Positions 34,061-42,459 of a stretch of 64,000 nucleotides of DNA are shown here, in pieces. Each line of letters begins with the position of its first letter. Within the stretch, counting starts at the first letter, position 1. The stretch lies in the NCBI GenBank assembly GCA_021324435.1, contig JAJPIZ010000045.1, forward strand, positions 1-64,000. The letters are read 5' to 3'. This DNA is from Anaerolineae bacterium (GTDB taxonomy: Bacteria; Chloroflexota; Anaerolineae; Anaerolineales; Villigracilaceae). The position numbers and the translations under genes are program-made. The notes beneath the pieces are model-generated. The model was given only the letters and a program-made list of their open reading frames with translations. It made no database searches and was not told the origin of the DNA.

Positions 34061-34662
34061 CTCAATCAATCGAAATCGGACGGTTACTGCGCGCAGGCAC
34101 AACGGGCTTCATCGCCGGATGCCGCGTCAATCAACTGAATGCGCCTGCCTTCGGCGCATTGGTACGCGCACCGCTGAGCGAAGGCTACCAGGTATATGGT
34201 TTGATTCACGACATTCACATTGATGATGACGGGCTCGTGCGTCAACTCGTCACCGCGGATAATGTCAGCGAGGAAGTGATGAAGGACAACCGCGAGCGGC
34301 GCATCGTGCCGGTGGAGATGTCCGTGTTAACGGTTGGTTATGAACAGGACGGAAAAATATATCACCTGCTTCCGCCGCGTCCGCCGCTTAGTCTGGATGT
34401 GATTTATTTATGCGATGACAAAGACTTGGTGAAATTCACAAGTGCTGGCAGATTTGGTTACTTCCGGCACATCCTGCAAAACGAGGATATTCCCATCGGC
34501 GAGGTTTTGGCGGCTCATGTTCAACAGGTGAGCAAGGCATATGGCAAGAACGCTGAACGCTGGAAGGAAGAAGCCATGCAGGAATTGATCACATTACTTA
34601 GAGATGATTATCCGACTCTGATATCCGTATTGGGGTCGCTGAGTGAAATCGCCCATGGCTAA
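34057..34662 (+). CDS. Putative stand-alone HAS-barrel protein of the NurA-HerA operon
   Basis: 201 residues. Its N-terminal ~60 residues resemble the HAS barrel at the N-terminus of the HerA encoded downstream: GYQVYGLIHDIHIDDD here against NYQFYGLVTDLQLGATD there, in the same position after a strand-turn-strand. The rest is helical (LAAHVQQVSKAYGKNAERWKEE). No catalytic motif. HAS barrels assemble rings and form interfaces in HerA and ATP synthase. Coupled to nurA by an ATGA overlap. Family otherwise unrecognised; an adaptor between NurA and HerA is inferred. Confidence 0.6.
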   Translation: MTQSIEIGRLLRAGTTGFIAGCRVNQLNAPAFGALVRAPLSEGYQVYGLIHDIHIDDDGLVRQLVTADNVSEEVMKDNRERRIVPVEMSVLTVGYEQDGKIYHLLPPRPPLSLDVIYLCDDKDLVKFTSAGRFGYFRHILQNEDIPIGEVLAAHVQQVSKAYGKNAERWKEEAMQELITLLRDDYPTLISVLGSLSEIAHG

Positions 34663-36070
34663 ACAAAAGCATTTCTGGGGTTCGCTCTCTATCCTGCTAT
34701 TTAGCATCCTCGGACTAGGAGGTCTAGCCTATCTCGGCAGTTACACACGCTTCATGGCCGACGACTATTGCTCCGCTTATTATGCCCAGCACTTCGGCCT
34801 TCTACGTTCGATTTGGTACTGGTACATCAACTGGAGCGGACGTTACACTGCCTTTGCGTTCGACTGGCTGGTGTTGGTTCAGACTCTCGGGCCCTATGGC
34901 GCGCATCTCTTCCCACCGCTGGCAATCGGGACATGGACAATAGCCAACGTGGTCGCTATTTATCTTAGCCTTAAACGCCTCTCGCTCTCCTCCTCGACTT
35001 GGAGCTTGGCCGCTATGCTAGGAACCTCTTTCACGTTGATGGCTATCGTGCTCAGCCCTGATATTGCCCAGTCCTTTTTCTGGCTGAATGGGGTGCGTTC
35101 GTATTCATTACCACTGGTCATTGCAAGCATTTGTGTCTGCCTCTTCCAGGGGATTGTCCCGCGCTTGAGACCAGAGAAAGCCGTTTGGTGGCTGTGCGCT
35201 CTTGCTATTTTACTCACCTTCTTCAACGGTGGTTTCAGCGAGACATATGCTGTAATGCAATTAATGCTACTTGCTTTTCTGGTTTGCCTGCACTGGCTAT
35301 ATGGTGGCAGGAAATCTGACGCGGTCGCGAAAATTCTTGCCTCTGCATCTCTAGGTGCGCTGGCTTCCGTGATTATCATGATCCTCGCGCCAGGCAATGC
35401 TGTTCGCCAACTGACTGCTCCACCTCCGCCAAGTCTCTTCCAGTGGATGGAAATTTCAGCTGAATCGTATCAGTCCTTTCTGCAGAACCTTTTGTTGACT
35501 CCGCAAAAGATCAGCGCAATGGCAGGTGCGTTATTGGCCAGCATATGGGCTGGAATCGGGCATGAGGGACAAATTAATTTGAAACGCTGGTCCATCCCTG
35601 TACAGGTGCTCGGTGGCATATTCCTGTCATTTATTTGCATTCTTCCTTCTGTCTATGGATATGTTGAAGCGCCGCCGCCGCGCACACTGAGCATTGCTGT
35701 CTTTGCTCTGACAGCATTATGGATGAATGCAAGTTTTCTAATTGGTGGTTGGTTGGGGAAATACGTTCGTTTTAAGTCAAAGTTGCAAACGGGGCTGCTT
35801 GTCTTAGCCAGTCTGAGCATCGCGCTAGCGTCAGTGTTGACTTTATCTTATGTGCATCAAAACCAAGACGCATATATCGCCTTTGCGCAAAAATGGGATA
35901 TCACCGATGCGCAGATCCTTCAAGCGCGTGCTCAGCATCTTCAATCTGTAACAATCCCCAGTATGGACAACTGGGCCATGGTCGAACGTCCAAGCGACAA
36001 TCAAAAGTTTTGGGCCACCAAATGTTATTCGCAATACTACGGCATCCAGGTCTTTGGTCCACCATATTGA
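34655..36070 (+). CDS. DUF6056-like polytopic membrane protein
   Basis: About 471 residues with ten or more hydrophobic segments. The N-terminal loop YTRFMADDYCSAYYAQHFG, with its acidic DDYC, is typical of DUF6056 and recalls GT-C-type glycosyltransferase or O-antigen-type membrane enzymes, in which an acidic pair in the first loop is catalytic. Function unproven. The ATG at 34655 lies inside the last codons of the HAS-barrel gene; a GTG at 34643 is the alternative. It looks AT-richer than its operon neighbours. It sits between the HAS-barrel gene and herA, an unexpected place. Confidence 0.65.
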   Translation: MAKQKHFWGSLSILLFSILGLGGLAYLGSYTRFMADDYCSAYYAQHFGLLRSIWYWYINWSGRYTAFAFDWLVLVQTLGPYGAHLFPPLAIGTWTIANVVAIYLSLKRLSLSSSTWSLAAMLGTSFTLMAIVLSPDIAQSFFWLNGVRSYSLPLVIASICVCLFQGIVPRLRPEKAVWWLCALAILLTFFNGGFSETYAVMQLMLLAFLVCLHWLYGGRKSDAVAKILASASLGALASVIIMILAPGNAVRQLTAPPPPSLFQWMEISAESYQSFLQNLLLTPQKISAMAGALLASIWAGIGHEGQINLKRWSIPVQVLGGIFLSFICILPSVYGYVEAPPPRTLSIAVFALTALWMNASFLIGGWLGKYVRFKSKLQTGLLVLASLSIALASVLTLSYVHQNQDAYIAFAQKWDITDAQILQARAQHLQSVTIPSMDNWAMVERPSDNQKFWATKCYSQYYGIQVFGPPY

Positions 36071-36091
36071 TATACAGCTATGGAGAATAGT

Positions 36092-37777
36092 ATGGTTGAA
36101 ATCAATCATCAAATCGGCTATCTCGTCGGCGGCGGGCTGAAGGAATCGTTCAACGTGCGGCTGACAGTTGATCCGCTCACGGTGCAGGAGGGCGCGTTCG
36201 TGGTCATCGAGAGCGGAAATTACCAGTTCTACGGCCTCGTCACGGACCTGCAACTCGGCGCGACGGATCCGCGTTTTGCGGACGAGCAATCGGAAACACG
36301 TCTGCCGCCCGCGCTGGCGAAGGCTTTGCACGGACAGACGCTGTACACCAATCTCGAAGTCCTGCCCGCGTTGATGTTGGAGCGCGGACCGGAGCCGGGC
36401 TCGCGTGAATATGATCAGTGGTTGAAAAACTTAAATGGTCAGCAGCCGCGGCCGGGTCCGGTAAAGACCGTGCCGCCGCATCATGCCGCGGTGCGCATGG
36501 CAGGCGAAGGCGACATCGCCGAGATCTTCGGCAAGGCGGGCGAGGGCGGCAACTTCGTCATCGGTAAAACTCGCGAACAAGGACATCCGGTTTGTATTGA
36601 TTTGGAAAAGTTCGTCCAACGATCATCGGGAATTTTCGGCGCGACCGGAACGGGCAAATCGTTTTTGACGCGCGTCGTGCTGGCCGGGTTGATGCACTAC
36701 AACAAGGCGTCGGTGCTGGTGTTCGACATGCACAACGAATATGGGTACGACGACACGGCCTCCGACACGGGCCTGCGCGTGACGGGCTTGAAGACCAAGT
36801 TTGCCTCGAAGGTGCGCGTGGTGGGACTGGGCCCCGGCGCGAAAATCCGCGGCTCGGCCCCGGACTTCAACCTTGAGATCGCGGAAAGTGACATTACTAC
36901 ATCTGACATCGAACTGCTGACGCGCGAACTCGATTTGAAAGAGACGACTGCCACGACGCTCGACGCGTTGTGGAACTCGTTCAAGCGTGATTGGTTCAGC
37001 GAATTCAAGAACATGACTCAGGAACAAATCACGACCGAGGAGGGCAAGCGAGTCCCGGCGAATGGAAGTGTGGCCGCATGGGCCAACGCCAATGGCGTCA
37101 ACATAATGGCTGCCGAGGCTTTGCACAACAAACTGCGGCGGCTGTTCAACAAGGAATACATCGTCGCCAAGCCCGCCGCGGACTCAATCAAGGAAATCAT
37201 CAGCGCCCTCGAGAACGGACAGCATATCGTGCTCTCGTTCGGCGAATTCGAGACCGACCTGGATTATCTGCTGGTTTCCAATTTGCTGACGCGGCGTATC
37301 CGCGAAGCCTGGGAGAAGAAGACCAACGCGTTTAGAACATCGGGCAAAGAGGAGCCGCGCCAACTGGTGATCGTGATCGAGGAGGCACACAAACTGTTGA
37401 ACCGCGAGATGGCCGCGCAGACCACCTTCGCCACCATCGCGCGAGAGTTACGCAAATATTACGTGACCCTGCTGGTCATTGACCAGCGCCCGTCGCAAAT
37501 CTATGATGAGGTCATGTCGCAACTCGGCACGCGCATCTCCGGCTGGCTGGGTGACGAAGATGACATCCATGCCGTGCTTTCGGGGCTGGCAGGCCGCGAG
37601 GCTCTGCGCGGCATGTTGGCACGCCTGCAACCCAAGGAAGAAGTATTGCTGTTGGGCTGGGGCGTGCCGATGCCACTGCCGGTTAAGTCGCGCAGGTATG
37701 ACGATGAGTTCTGGAAGGACTTGCTTGGAGCGGGGAAGAGGAGCAAAGAACAGAACTTGAAGGAGTTGGGATTTTGA
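36092..37777 (+). CDS. herA: HerA-type DNA translocase/helicase
   Basis: About 561 residues. N-terminal HAS barrel (about 5-60), then a FtsK/HerA-like ATPase core with Walker A GATGTGKS (183-190), VLVFDMHNEYGYD just after, Walker B LVIVIEEAHKLL, and the terminal DQRPSQIYDEVMSQLGTRISGWLGDEDD sensor/arginine-finger region. Hexameric HerA pumps DNA into NurA for resection. The ATG at 36092 has TGGAGAA at good spacing; an ATG at 36080 is less suited. Same operon as nurA, 21 bases after the DUF6056-like gene. Confidence 0.9.
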   Translation: MVEINHQIGYLVGGGLKESFNVRLTVDPLTVQEGAFVVIESGNYQFYGLVTDLQLGATDPRFADEQSETRLPPALAKALHGQTLYTNLEVLPALMLERGPEPGSREYDQWLKNLNGQQPRPGPVKTVPPHHAAVRMAGEGDIAEIFGKAGEGGNFVIGKTREQGHPVCIDLEKFVQRSSGIFGATGTGKSFLTRVVLAGLMHYNKASVLVFDMHNEYGYDDTASDTGLRVTGLKTKFASKVRVVGLGPGAKIRGSAPDFNLEIAESDITTSDIELLTRELDLKETTATTLDALWNSFKRDWFSEFKNMTQEQITTEEGKRVPANGSVAAWANANGVNIMAAEALHNKLRRLFNKEYIVAKPAADSIKEIISALENGQHIVLSFGEFETDLDYLLVSNLLTRRIREAWEKKTNAFRTSGKEEPRQLVIVIEEAHKLLNREMAAQTTFATIARELRKYYVTLLVIDQRPSQIYDEVMSQLGTRISGWLGDEDDIHAVLSGLAGREALRGMLARLQPKEEVLLLGWGVPMPLPVKSRRYDDEFWKDLLGAGKRSKEQNLKELGF

Positions 37778-37913
37778 AATGAATGGGATATTTAAGTGAT
37801 TCGTAAAATCTGTTACCCCGCGGCGCTAAAGCACGAGCGCGAGGTGAAGTTCTTCAAGCGCCGGTAAAGACCTCACCCCGCTCACTTGGAAGAGCACCAG
37901 GTACAAGTTGCGG

Positions 37914-37943
37914 CCCTCTCCTTTTCGGAGAGGGTTTTGTTTT
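37914..37943 (+). terminator. Rho-independent terminator after herA
   Basis: Eight-base perfect stem ccctctcc/ggagaggg, loop ttttc, tail ttttgtttt. The stem appears to derive from the same repeat family as that at 31.86 kb (cctcaccccgctcact lies just upstream). The gap 37778-37981 otherwise holds nothing gene-like. Confidence 0.75.
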
Positions 37944-37981
37944 GAAAATCAAGTATCATCCATAAAAACGAAAGGAAACTC

Positions 37982-38419
37982 ATGGAATCCATTCTGCTCA
38001 TCATTTTGATTGGTCTCGCGGGCGGTGTGGCGGTGGGGTTGCAAAGTCCGCTGGCGAGCATGATTAGTCAGCGGCTGGGAACGTTGGAGAGTGTGTTCAT
38101 CGTCCACATCGGCGGAGCAATCGTGGCCTTGATTCCGCTTTTGATGTATGGCGGCGGGAAACTGGGCCAATGGCGGAATGTCCCGTGGTACGCGCTGGGC
38201 GCGGGCGTGTTCGGTCTGATTGTGATCGGCGCGATCAGTTACATGATTCCGCGCGTCGGCGTTGCCGCTTCCATCACGACCATCGTGGCGGGGCAGTTGT
38301 TGGTTGGCACGCTTCTTGATCACTTCGGTTTGTTGGGCGCGGCTGAAAGATTGTTGGACCCGACACGCGTCATTGGCTTGATTGTGGTGCTGGTCGGCGT
38401 ATGGCTGACGGTGAAATAA
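37982..38419 (+). CDS. DMT-family transporter, YdcZ/DUF606 type
   Basis: 145 residues, five hydrophobic segments: LLIILIGLAGGVAVGLQSPL, FIVHIGGAIVALIPLL, the GAISYMIPRVGVAASIT stretch and VIGLIVVLVGVWLTVK at the end. This is the half-size DUF606 (YdcZ) family, single-repeat relatives of DMT transporters that act as dimers. Substrate unknown. AAAGGAA precedes the ATG. Confidence 0.88.
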   Translation: MESILLIILIGLAGGVAVGLQSPLASMISQRLGTLESVFIVHIGGAIVALIPLLMYGGGKLGQWRNVPWYALGAGVFGLIVIGAISYMIPRVGVAASITTIVAGQLLVGTLLDHFGLLGAAERLLDPTRVIGLIVVLVGVWLTVK

Positions 38420-38427
38420 GGGCAGTG

Positions 38428-38433
38428 TATAAT
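38428..38433 (+). promoter_or_regulatory. -10 box before the 97-residue unknown gene
   Basis: TATAAT ending six bases before the ATG at 38440, so the message should start at or beside the start codon. No matching -35 box. It lies just after the DUF606 stop codon. Confidence 0.55.
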
Positions 38434-38439
38434 CAAATC

Positions 38440-38733
38440 ATGGATGCAAGACAATACCTGCCTTACGTCTGGGATTATGACCTTGACCAGGATCAATTTC
38501 TTGAAATTCTCAATGGCCGCCGCGTACTGGGACGGCTCAATCAGGATTGGGCCGTGCGCCGCCTGATCGAATATGCCTCTTATGAAGAAATTATCCACAT
38601 GATTGGCTTCAAACGGCTAGTCCAAAACTGGCCGCGCTGGCGGGGGCGAATCCGCTCGAAAAGCCGCGTGCGCGGCTTTGATTTTCTGGTCAAATGGCTT
38701 CCTGAAAAACATCCCGGATTATTGCGTGGTTAA
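38440..38733 (+). CDS. Small protein resembling DUF6922
   Basis: 97 residues: LPYVWDYDLDQDQFLEILNGRRVLGRLNQDWAVRRLIEYASYEEII followed by a basic tail (RWRGRIRSKSRVRG). The WDYD opening, the RLxxDWAVRRLIEYA helix and the single-domain size recall the DUF6922 family, often seen beside toxin-antitoxin-like nucleotidyltransferases, but no such partner is present. A TATAAT six bases upstream and no ribosome-binding site suggest a leaderless transcript. Function unknown. Confidence 0.6.
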   Translation: MDARQYLPYVWDYDLDQDQFLEILNGRRVLGRLNQDWAVRRLIEYASYEEIIHMIGFKRLVQNWPRWRGRIRSKSRVRGFDFLVKWLPEKHPGLLRG

Positions 38734-38825
38734 ATCAACGCACAAGGCTTATGACATAGTAAACCAACGGACGCGGTTCAGCATCCATTTTGATTTATCA
38801 GCACCGGTTGCGTTTCTACCTTCGA

Positions 38826-39884
38826 TTATCCAACAATCTCCTTGTCGTCCTTCCGCCCTCGCTCTTCCAGCCATTTTAAGAAGTAGTAACTGACGATGCC
38901 AAGCACCACCAGCCCAGCGATGAAAGCCGGGTATGCAATTCGCCAGTTGGACGCGCCGGTCATCATCGTCCACTCAGACATGCCGCCGATTCCTGCCAGA
39001 AGCGTGAGCGGCATGAAGATGGTCGTGATGAAGGTCAATCGTCTGACGGTCGAATTCATTTCGTTGGCAAAGCGCGTCATACGGTTGTTGATTATGGAGA
39101 GATACATCTCCACCAGACTTGTGACGATCTCGCGGAAGGTTTCGGTCAACTCAAAGGACTTGGCGAGATGATCATAGATGTCGCGATATGGGAAGATGAC
39201 ACTTTCTCCAATGAACGGACAATCCTTGCGGCAGATCTTCACCAGAATCTCGCGCTCATGAAAGAGACTCTTGCGAAGCGCCAGCAAATCGCGGCGCAGG
39301 TGCAATAGAGAGACCGGGCTGAACCCGGATACGTCCGCCAGCATCTTTTCTTCGGCGGCGTCCAGTTCATCCTCGAGGGCCTCGATGGCCAGGAACTTCC
39401 GATCCACAATCCGGTCAAGGATGACGTGCATGAGAAAAGCCGGTCCGGGCCGGACCTCTTCAAGGTCGAGATCCAACATGCGTTCCACACTTCCGAACGG
39501 ACGCGCCCCATCCGCTTCCCCGCTGCTAACGGTCACCAGAAAATTCCTGCCGATGAAAAAATCCACCTCGCCGATGGTTAGCTGCTTTTCCGAATAACGG
39601 AAACTATTGAAGAGCACAAACGTATTGGTTGGAAAATCCTCGATCTTGGGAATCTGATTCTCATCCGTGCAATCTTCAATCGCCAGTGGGTGCAGACCCA
39701 ACGGCTCGACCAGCAGGGTAAGTTCCTGCTTGAGCCTGCGGTCTCTCTCCGGCGACGAGCGGACAAAATCCAGCCAAATAAAACCGCCGTCGTTGGCCGC
39801 GGACAGAGCCGCGGGAATCGTCGGCAGGCGCGCGGGCTTCCCCGCCTGGGTGATGTGATAAAAGCACGATTCTGATTCCGTCAT
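38826..39884 (-). CDS. corA: CorA-family metal ion transporter with GMS in place of GMN
   Basis: 352 residues. Large N-terminal cytosolic domain with long helices (about 1-275), then two C-terminal membrane helices (about 285-307 and 318-338) and a charged tail (EERGRKDDKEIVG), the CorA plan. The selectivity-loop signature, normally GMN, reads GIGGMSEW (Ser303). CorA proteins conduct Mg2+ and related cations as pentamers; the change may alter selectivity. A strong AAGGAGGT precedes the ATG. It stands alone. Confidence 0.86.
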   Translation of the reverse strand: MTESESCFYHITQAGKPARLPTIPAALSAANDGGFIWLDFVRSSPERDRRLKQELTLLVEPLGLHPLAIEDCTDENQIPKIEDFPTNTFVLFNSFRYSEKQLTIGEVDFFIGRNFLVTVSSGEADGARPFGSVERMLDLDLEEVRPGPAFLMHVILDRIVDRKFLAIEALEDELDAAEEKMLADVSGFSPVSLLHLRRDLLALRKSLFHEREILVKICRKDCPFIGESVIFPYRDIYDHLAKSFELTETFREIVTSLVEMYLSIINNRMTRFANEMNSTVRRLTFITTIFMPLTLLAGIGGMSEWTMMTGASNWRIAYPAFIAGLVVLGIVSYYFLKWLEERGRKDDKEIVG

Positions 39885-39993
39885 GGTGACCTCCTTGCAT
39901 CAAATTCATCACGATTCTAATGCGACTTTCAGCACAGCAGAAAATGTTTTCTCGCGCATCAAATCTCGCTTCGCTGATGGTATCATAACCACG

Positions 39994-39999
39994 TATAAT
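39994..39999 (+). promoter_or_regulatory. -10 box for the PolX-like gene
   Basis: TATAAT 18 bases before the ATG at 40018, with AGAGGTG (40006-40012) between as ribosome-binding site. Leader of about 12 bases. Confidence 0.5.
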
Positions 40000-40017
40000 T
40001 TCCTTTAGAGGTGCCCC

Positions 40018-41748
40018 ATGAATAACCGCGAACTGGCCGATACTTTTACCCTCATCGCCGATCTGCTGGAAATCAAAGGCGAGATTATTTACAAAACCCT
40101 TGCCTATCGCAAAGCCGCGGAAAACCTCGCCGGGCTGGGCCGCGACGTAAACGAATATTGGAAAGAGGGAAAACTGCGCGACATCCCCGGCGTGGGGGAA
40201 GCCATCGCTGAAAAAATAGATGAACTGCTCCGCACGGGCAAACTCGAATTTCTGGAAAAACTCAAAAAGGAGGTGCCGCCGAGTCTCGCTGAGTGGTTGA
40301 AAGTGCCAGGTCTCGGACCGAAGAAGGTCGGCCTGATTTGGAAGACTCTTCACATCACGACTCTCGCGCAACTGGAAGCGGCCGCCAAAAAAGGAAAACT
40401 GCGCGACCTGCCCGGCATGGGCGCCAAATCAGAATCAGCGATTCTCGCGGGACTGGAATCCTTGTCGCGCCGTTCAGGCCGCATTCCACTCGGACGCGCC
40501 TGGCCGCTCGCGCAGGAGATCATCGCGCAACTCAAAAAGGTGAAGGGAGTCGTCGCCGCAGAACCCGCTGGAAGTCTAAGAAGGATGCGTTCGACCATCG
40601 GCGACCTCGACATTCTGGTCGCGGCCAAAGATTCCAAGCCGGTCATGGAAGCCTTCACGAAGTTGCCGGGCGTTGTGCGCGTGCTGGGCAAAGGCGAGAC
40701 GAAGTCATCCATTGAATTTGGCGACGGCGTGCGCGCGCAGGTCTGGGTTCATCCGCCGGAAGAGTTCGGCACCGCACTGCAATATGCGACCGGGTCGAAA
40801 GATCACAACGTGCAGTTGCGGCAAATGGCGCTCGACAAAGGCTTGTCGCTCTCGGATCATTCATTTGAAAAAACAAACGGCAAAGGTGAAATCCTTTGCT
40901 CGACCGAAGAAGAAGTTTATAAAACCCTCGGCCTGCCATGGATTCCGCCCGAACTGCGCGAAGACCGAGGCGAGGTGCAGGCCGCCAAGCAAAACAAACT
41001 TCCCAAGTTGATCGAAGTCAAAGATATCAAAGCCGATTTACAAGTCCATTCCACATGGAGCGACGGAAAATTATCCATGCTCGAGATGGCGCAGGCCGAG
41101 GCCAGGCGCGGCATCAAAGTCGTTGCATTCACTGATCACTCGCAAAGTCTCGGTGTCACAGGCGGCCTCAGCATGGGCGATCACAAGAAGCAGGCCGCTG
41201 AGATCAAGAAGGCGCAGGACAAACTCGGCGACAGCATTTTGATTTTGCACGCCACCGAGGTCGAGATCAAAGCCGACGGCACGCTGGATTATCCCGATAA
41301 ATTTTTGGCGGGCCTCGATCTCGTGCTGGCTTCACTGCACACTTCATTGCGACAGCCGCGTGAGAAAGTCACGGAGCGCGTCATTAACGCCATTCGCAAT
41401 CCACATGTGGACATCATCGGACATCCAACCGGACGACTGCTGATGCCGGATCGCGAAGGCGCGGACCTGGACATGGACGCGGTGCTCAAGGCCGCGGCGG
41501 AGACGGGCGTGGCGTTGGAGATCAACGCACATCCCGCCCGCCTCGATCTGGACGATGTGTATGCCCGCCGCGCAAAGGAAATGGGAATCCCGATCAGCAT
41601 CAACACCGACGCGCACTCCGAGGCCGATCTCGATATGCTGTTCTACGGCGTGGCAATCGCCCGCCGCGCCTGGCTGACCAAGGAAGATGTGATCAATTGC
41701 TGGTCAACGGATAAGTTGTTGAGGTGGTTGAAGAAGCGTGGGAAATGA
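40018..41748 (+). CDS. polX: DNA polymerase X family protein with PHP domain (polymerase site altered)
   Basis: 576 residues: helix-hairpin-helix 8-kDa domain (DIPGVGEAIAEKI, LKVPGLGPKKVG, LRDLPGMGAKSES), nucleotidyltransferase palm with GSLRRMRSTIGDLDIL giving Asp196 and Asp198, then a PHP domain from DLQVHSTWSDGK (His344) through FTDHSQ and INTDAHSEADL. The third palm carboxylate expected before VHPPEEFGTALQYATGS is Gln241 (VRAQVWV instead of the usual VDLRV). PHP PolX proteins repair gaps and have 3'-5' exonuclease; here synthesis may be lost. Overlaps the next gene by four bases. Confidence 0.9.
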   Translation: MNNRELADTFTLIADLLEIKGEIIYKTLAYRKAAENLAGLGRDVNEYWKEGKLRDIPGVGEAIAEKIDELLRTGKLEFLEKLKKEVPPSLAEWLKVPGLGPKKVGLIWKTLHITTLAQLEAAAKKGKLRDLPGMGAKSESAILAGLESLSRRSGRIPLGRAWPLAQEIIAQLKKVKGVVAAEPAGSLRRMRSTIGDLDILVAAKDSKPVMEAFTKLPGVVRVLGKGETKSSIEFGDGVRAQVWVHPPEEFGTALQYATGSKDHNVQLRQMALDKGLSLSDHSFEKTNGKGEILCSTEEEVYKTLGLPWIPPELREDRGEVQAAKQNKLPKLIEVKDIKADLQVHSTWSDGKLSMLEMAQAEARRGIKVVAFTDHSQSLGVTGGLSMGDHKKQAAEIKKAQDKLGDSILILHATEVEIKADGTLDYPDKFLAGLDLVLASLHTSLRQPREKVTERVINAIRNPHVDIIGHPTGRLLMPDREGADLDMDAVLKAAAETGVALEINAHPARLDLDDVYARRAKEMGIPISINTDAHSEADLDMLFYGVAIARRAWLTKEDVINCWSTDKLLRWLKKRGK

Positions 41749-41939
41749 ACAACAAAGACCGACGGCTTGCTCTGCTCATCAGCGGTGTTGCCGATACGTT
41801 GATCGGCACGGCTTTCTTGCTTGCTGGCTTGGGCTTCGTTCCCGTCAAGATTGGCATCCCATCCATCATAATCATTTTGATTGGTGGGATTATGCTCGTT
41901 GCCGGCACAACAGTAGCCGTTTACACCTTATCGCGCTGA
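41745..41939 (+). CDS. Small two-helix membrane protein
   Basis: 64 residues: MNNKDRRLALLISGVADTLI, then two hydrophobic helices (about 8-29 and 36-58) ending AVYTLSR. Its ATG overlaps the polX stop (ATGA), so translation is coupled to it. No recognised family; likely an inner-membrane protein of unknown role. Confidence 0.65.
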   Translation: MNNKDRRLALLISGVADTLIGTAFLLAGLGFVPVKIGIPSIIIILIGGIMLVAGTTVAVYTLSR

Positions 41940-41949
41940 GAGGAATGAA

Positions 41950-42420
41950 ATGACCGCCCTCAAATCTCTTTTGTTCTTTATTTTTGTCCCTGTCTTATTA
42001 CTGGGTTTTATTCCATCTTACATCGCCTCCACCAATACTTCGCTTCTCGACATTGGAGTCTTTCGTTATCTGGCTCTTCCATTCTGGCTGGTCGGCGCGG
42101 CGGGTATGGCATGGTGCTTCTGGGATTTCACGTTTAAAGGAAAAGGCACGCCCGCGCCGATTGACCCACCGAAAGAGTTGGTGATTAGCGGATTGTATCG
42201 TTATGTCCGTAACCCGATGTATATGAGCGGAGTGATCGCTTTGCTCGGCTGGCTGATTTGGTCGCCATCGCTATCGCTGATACTTGCATCTCTTTCGTTT
42301 TTTGTTGCGGCGCATTTGTTCGTGACGCTGTACGAAGAACCGCATCTGAGAAAAACATTTGGCGCGGCATATGAAGAATATTGGAGGTCCGTGCCGCGTT
42401 GGGTTCCCAGATTAAAATAA
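41950..42420 (+). CDS. Isoprenylcysteine carboxyl methyltransferase-like membrane protein
   Basis: 156 residues, four hydrophobic segments. The C-terminal half has the ICMT/PEMT-type SAM-binding signature LVISGLYRYVRNPMYMSGV and later YEEPHLRKTFGAAYEEYWRSVPRW. Such integral membrane methyltransferases act on lipids or isoprenoid-linked substrates; the bacterial substrate is usually unknown. AGAGGA precedes the ATG. Third gene of the polX-small membrane-ICMT run. Confidence 0.85.
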   Translation: MTALKSLLFFIFVPVLLLGFIPSYIASTNTSLLDIGVFRYLALPFWLVGAAGMAWCFWDFTFKGKGTPAPIDPPKELVISGLYRYVRNPMYMSGVIALLGWLIWSPSLSLILASLSFFVAAHLFVTLYEEPHLRKTFGAAYEEYWRSVPRWVPRLK

Positions 42421-42430
42421 GATCACAGTA

Positions 42431-42452
42431 GGGCACAGCGACGTTGTGCCCC
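42431..42452. repeat. gggcacagcg hairpin repeat
   Basis: gggcacagcg / acgttgtgcccc, an inverted repeat of about ten bases without a real loop. The same design occurs in the parA-parB gap (14704-14723). It lies just before the DUF1232 gene. Confidence 0.65.
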
Positions 42453-42459
42453 CAAATAT

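Noticed and set aside
38591-38599. DnaA-box match TTATCCACA inside the 97-residue gene
   Set aside because: A single box in coding sequence, far from any other; not an origin.
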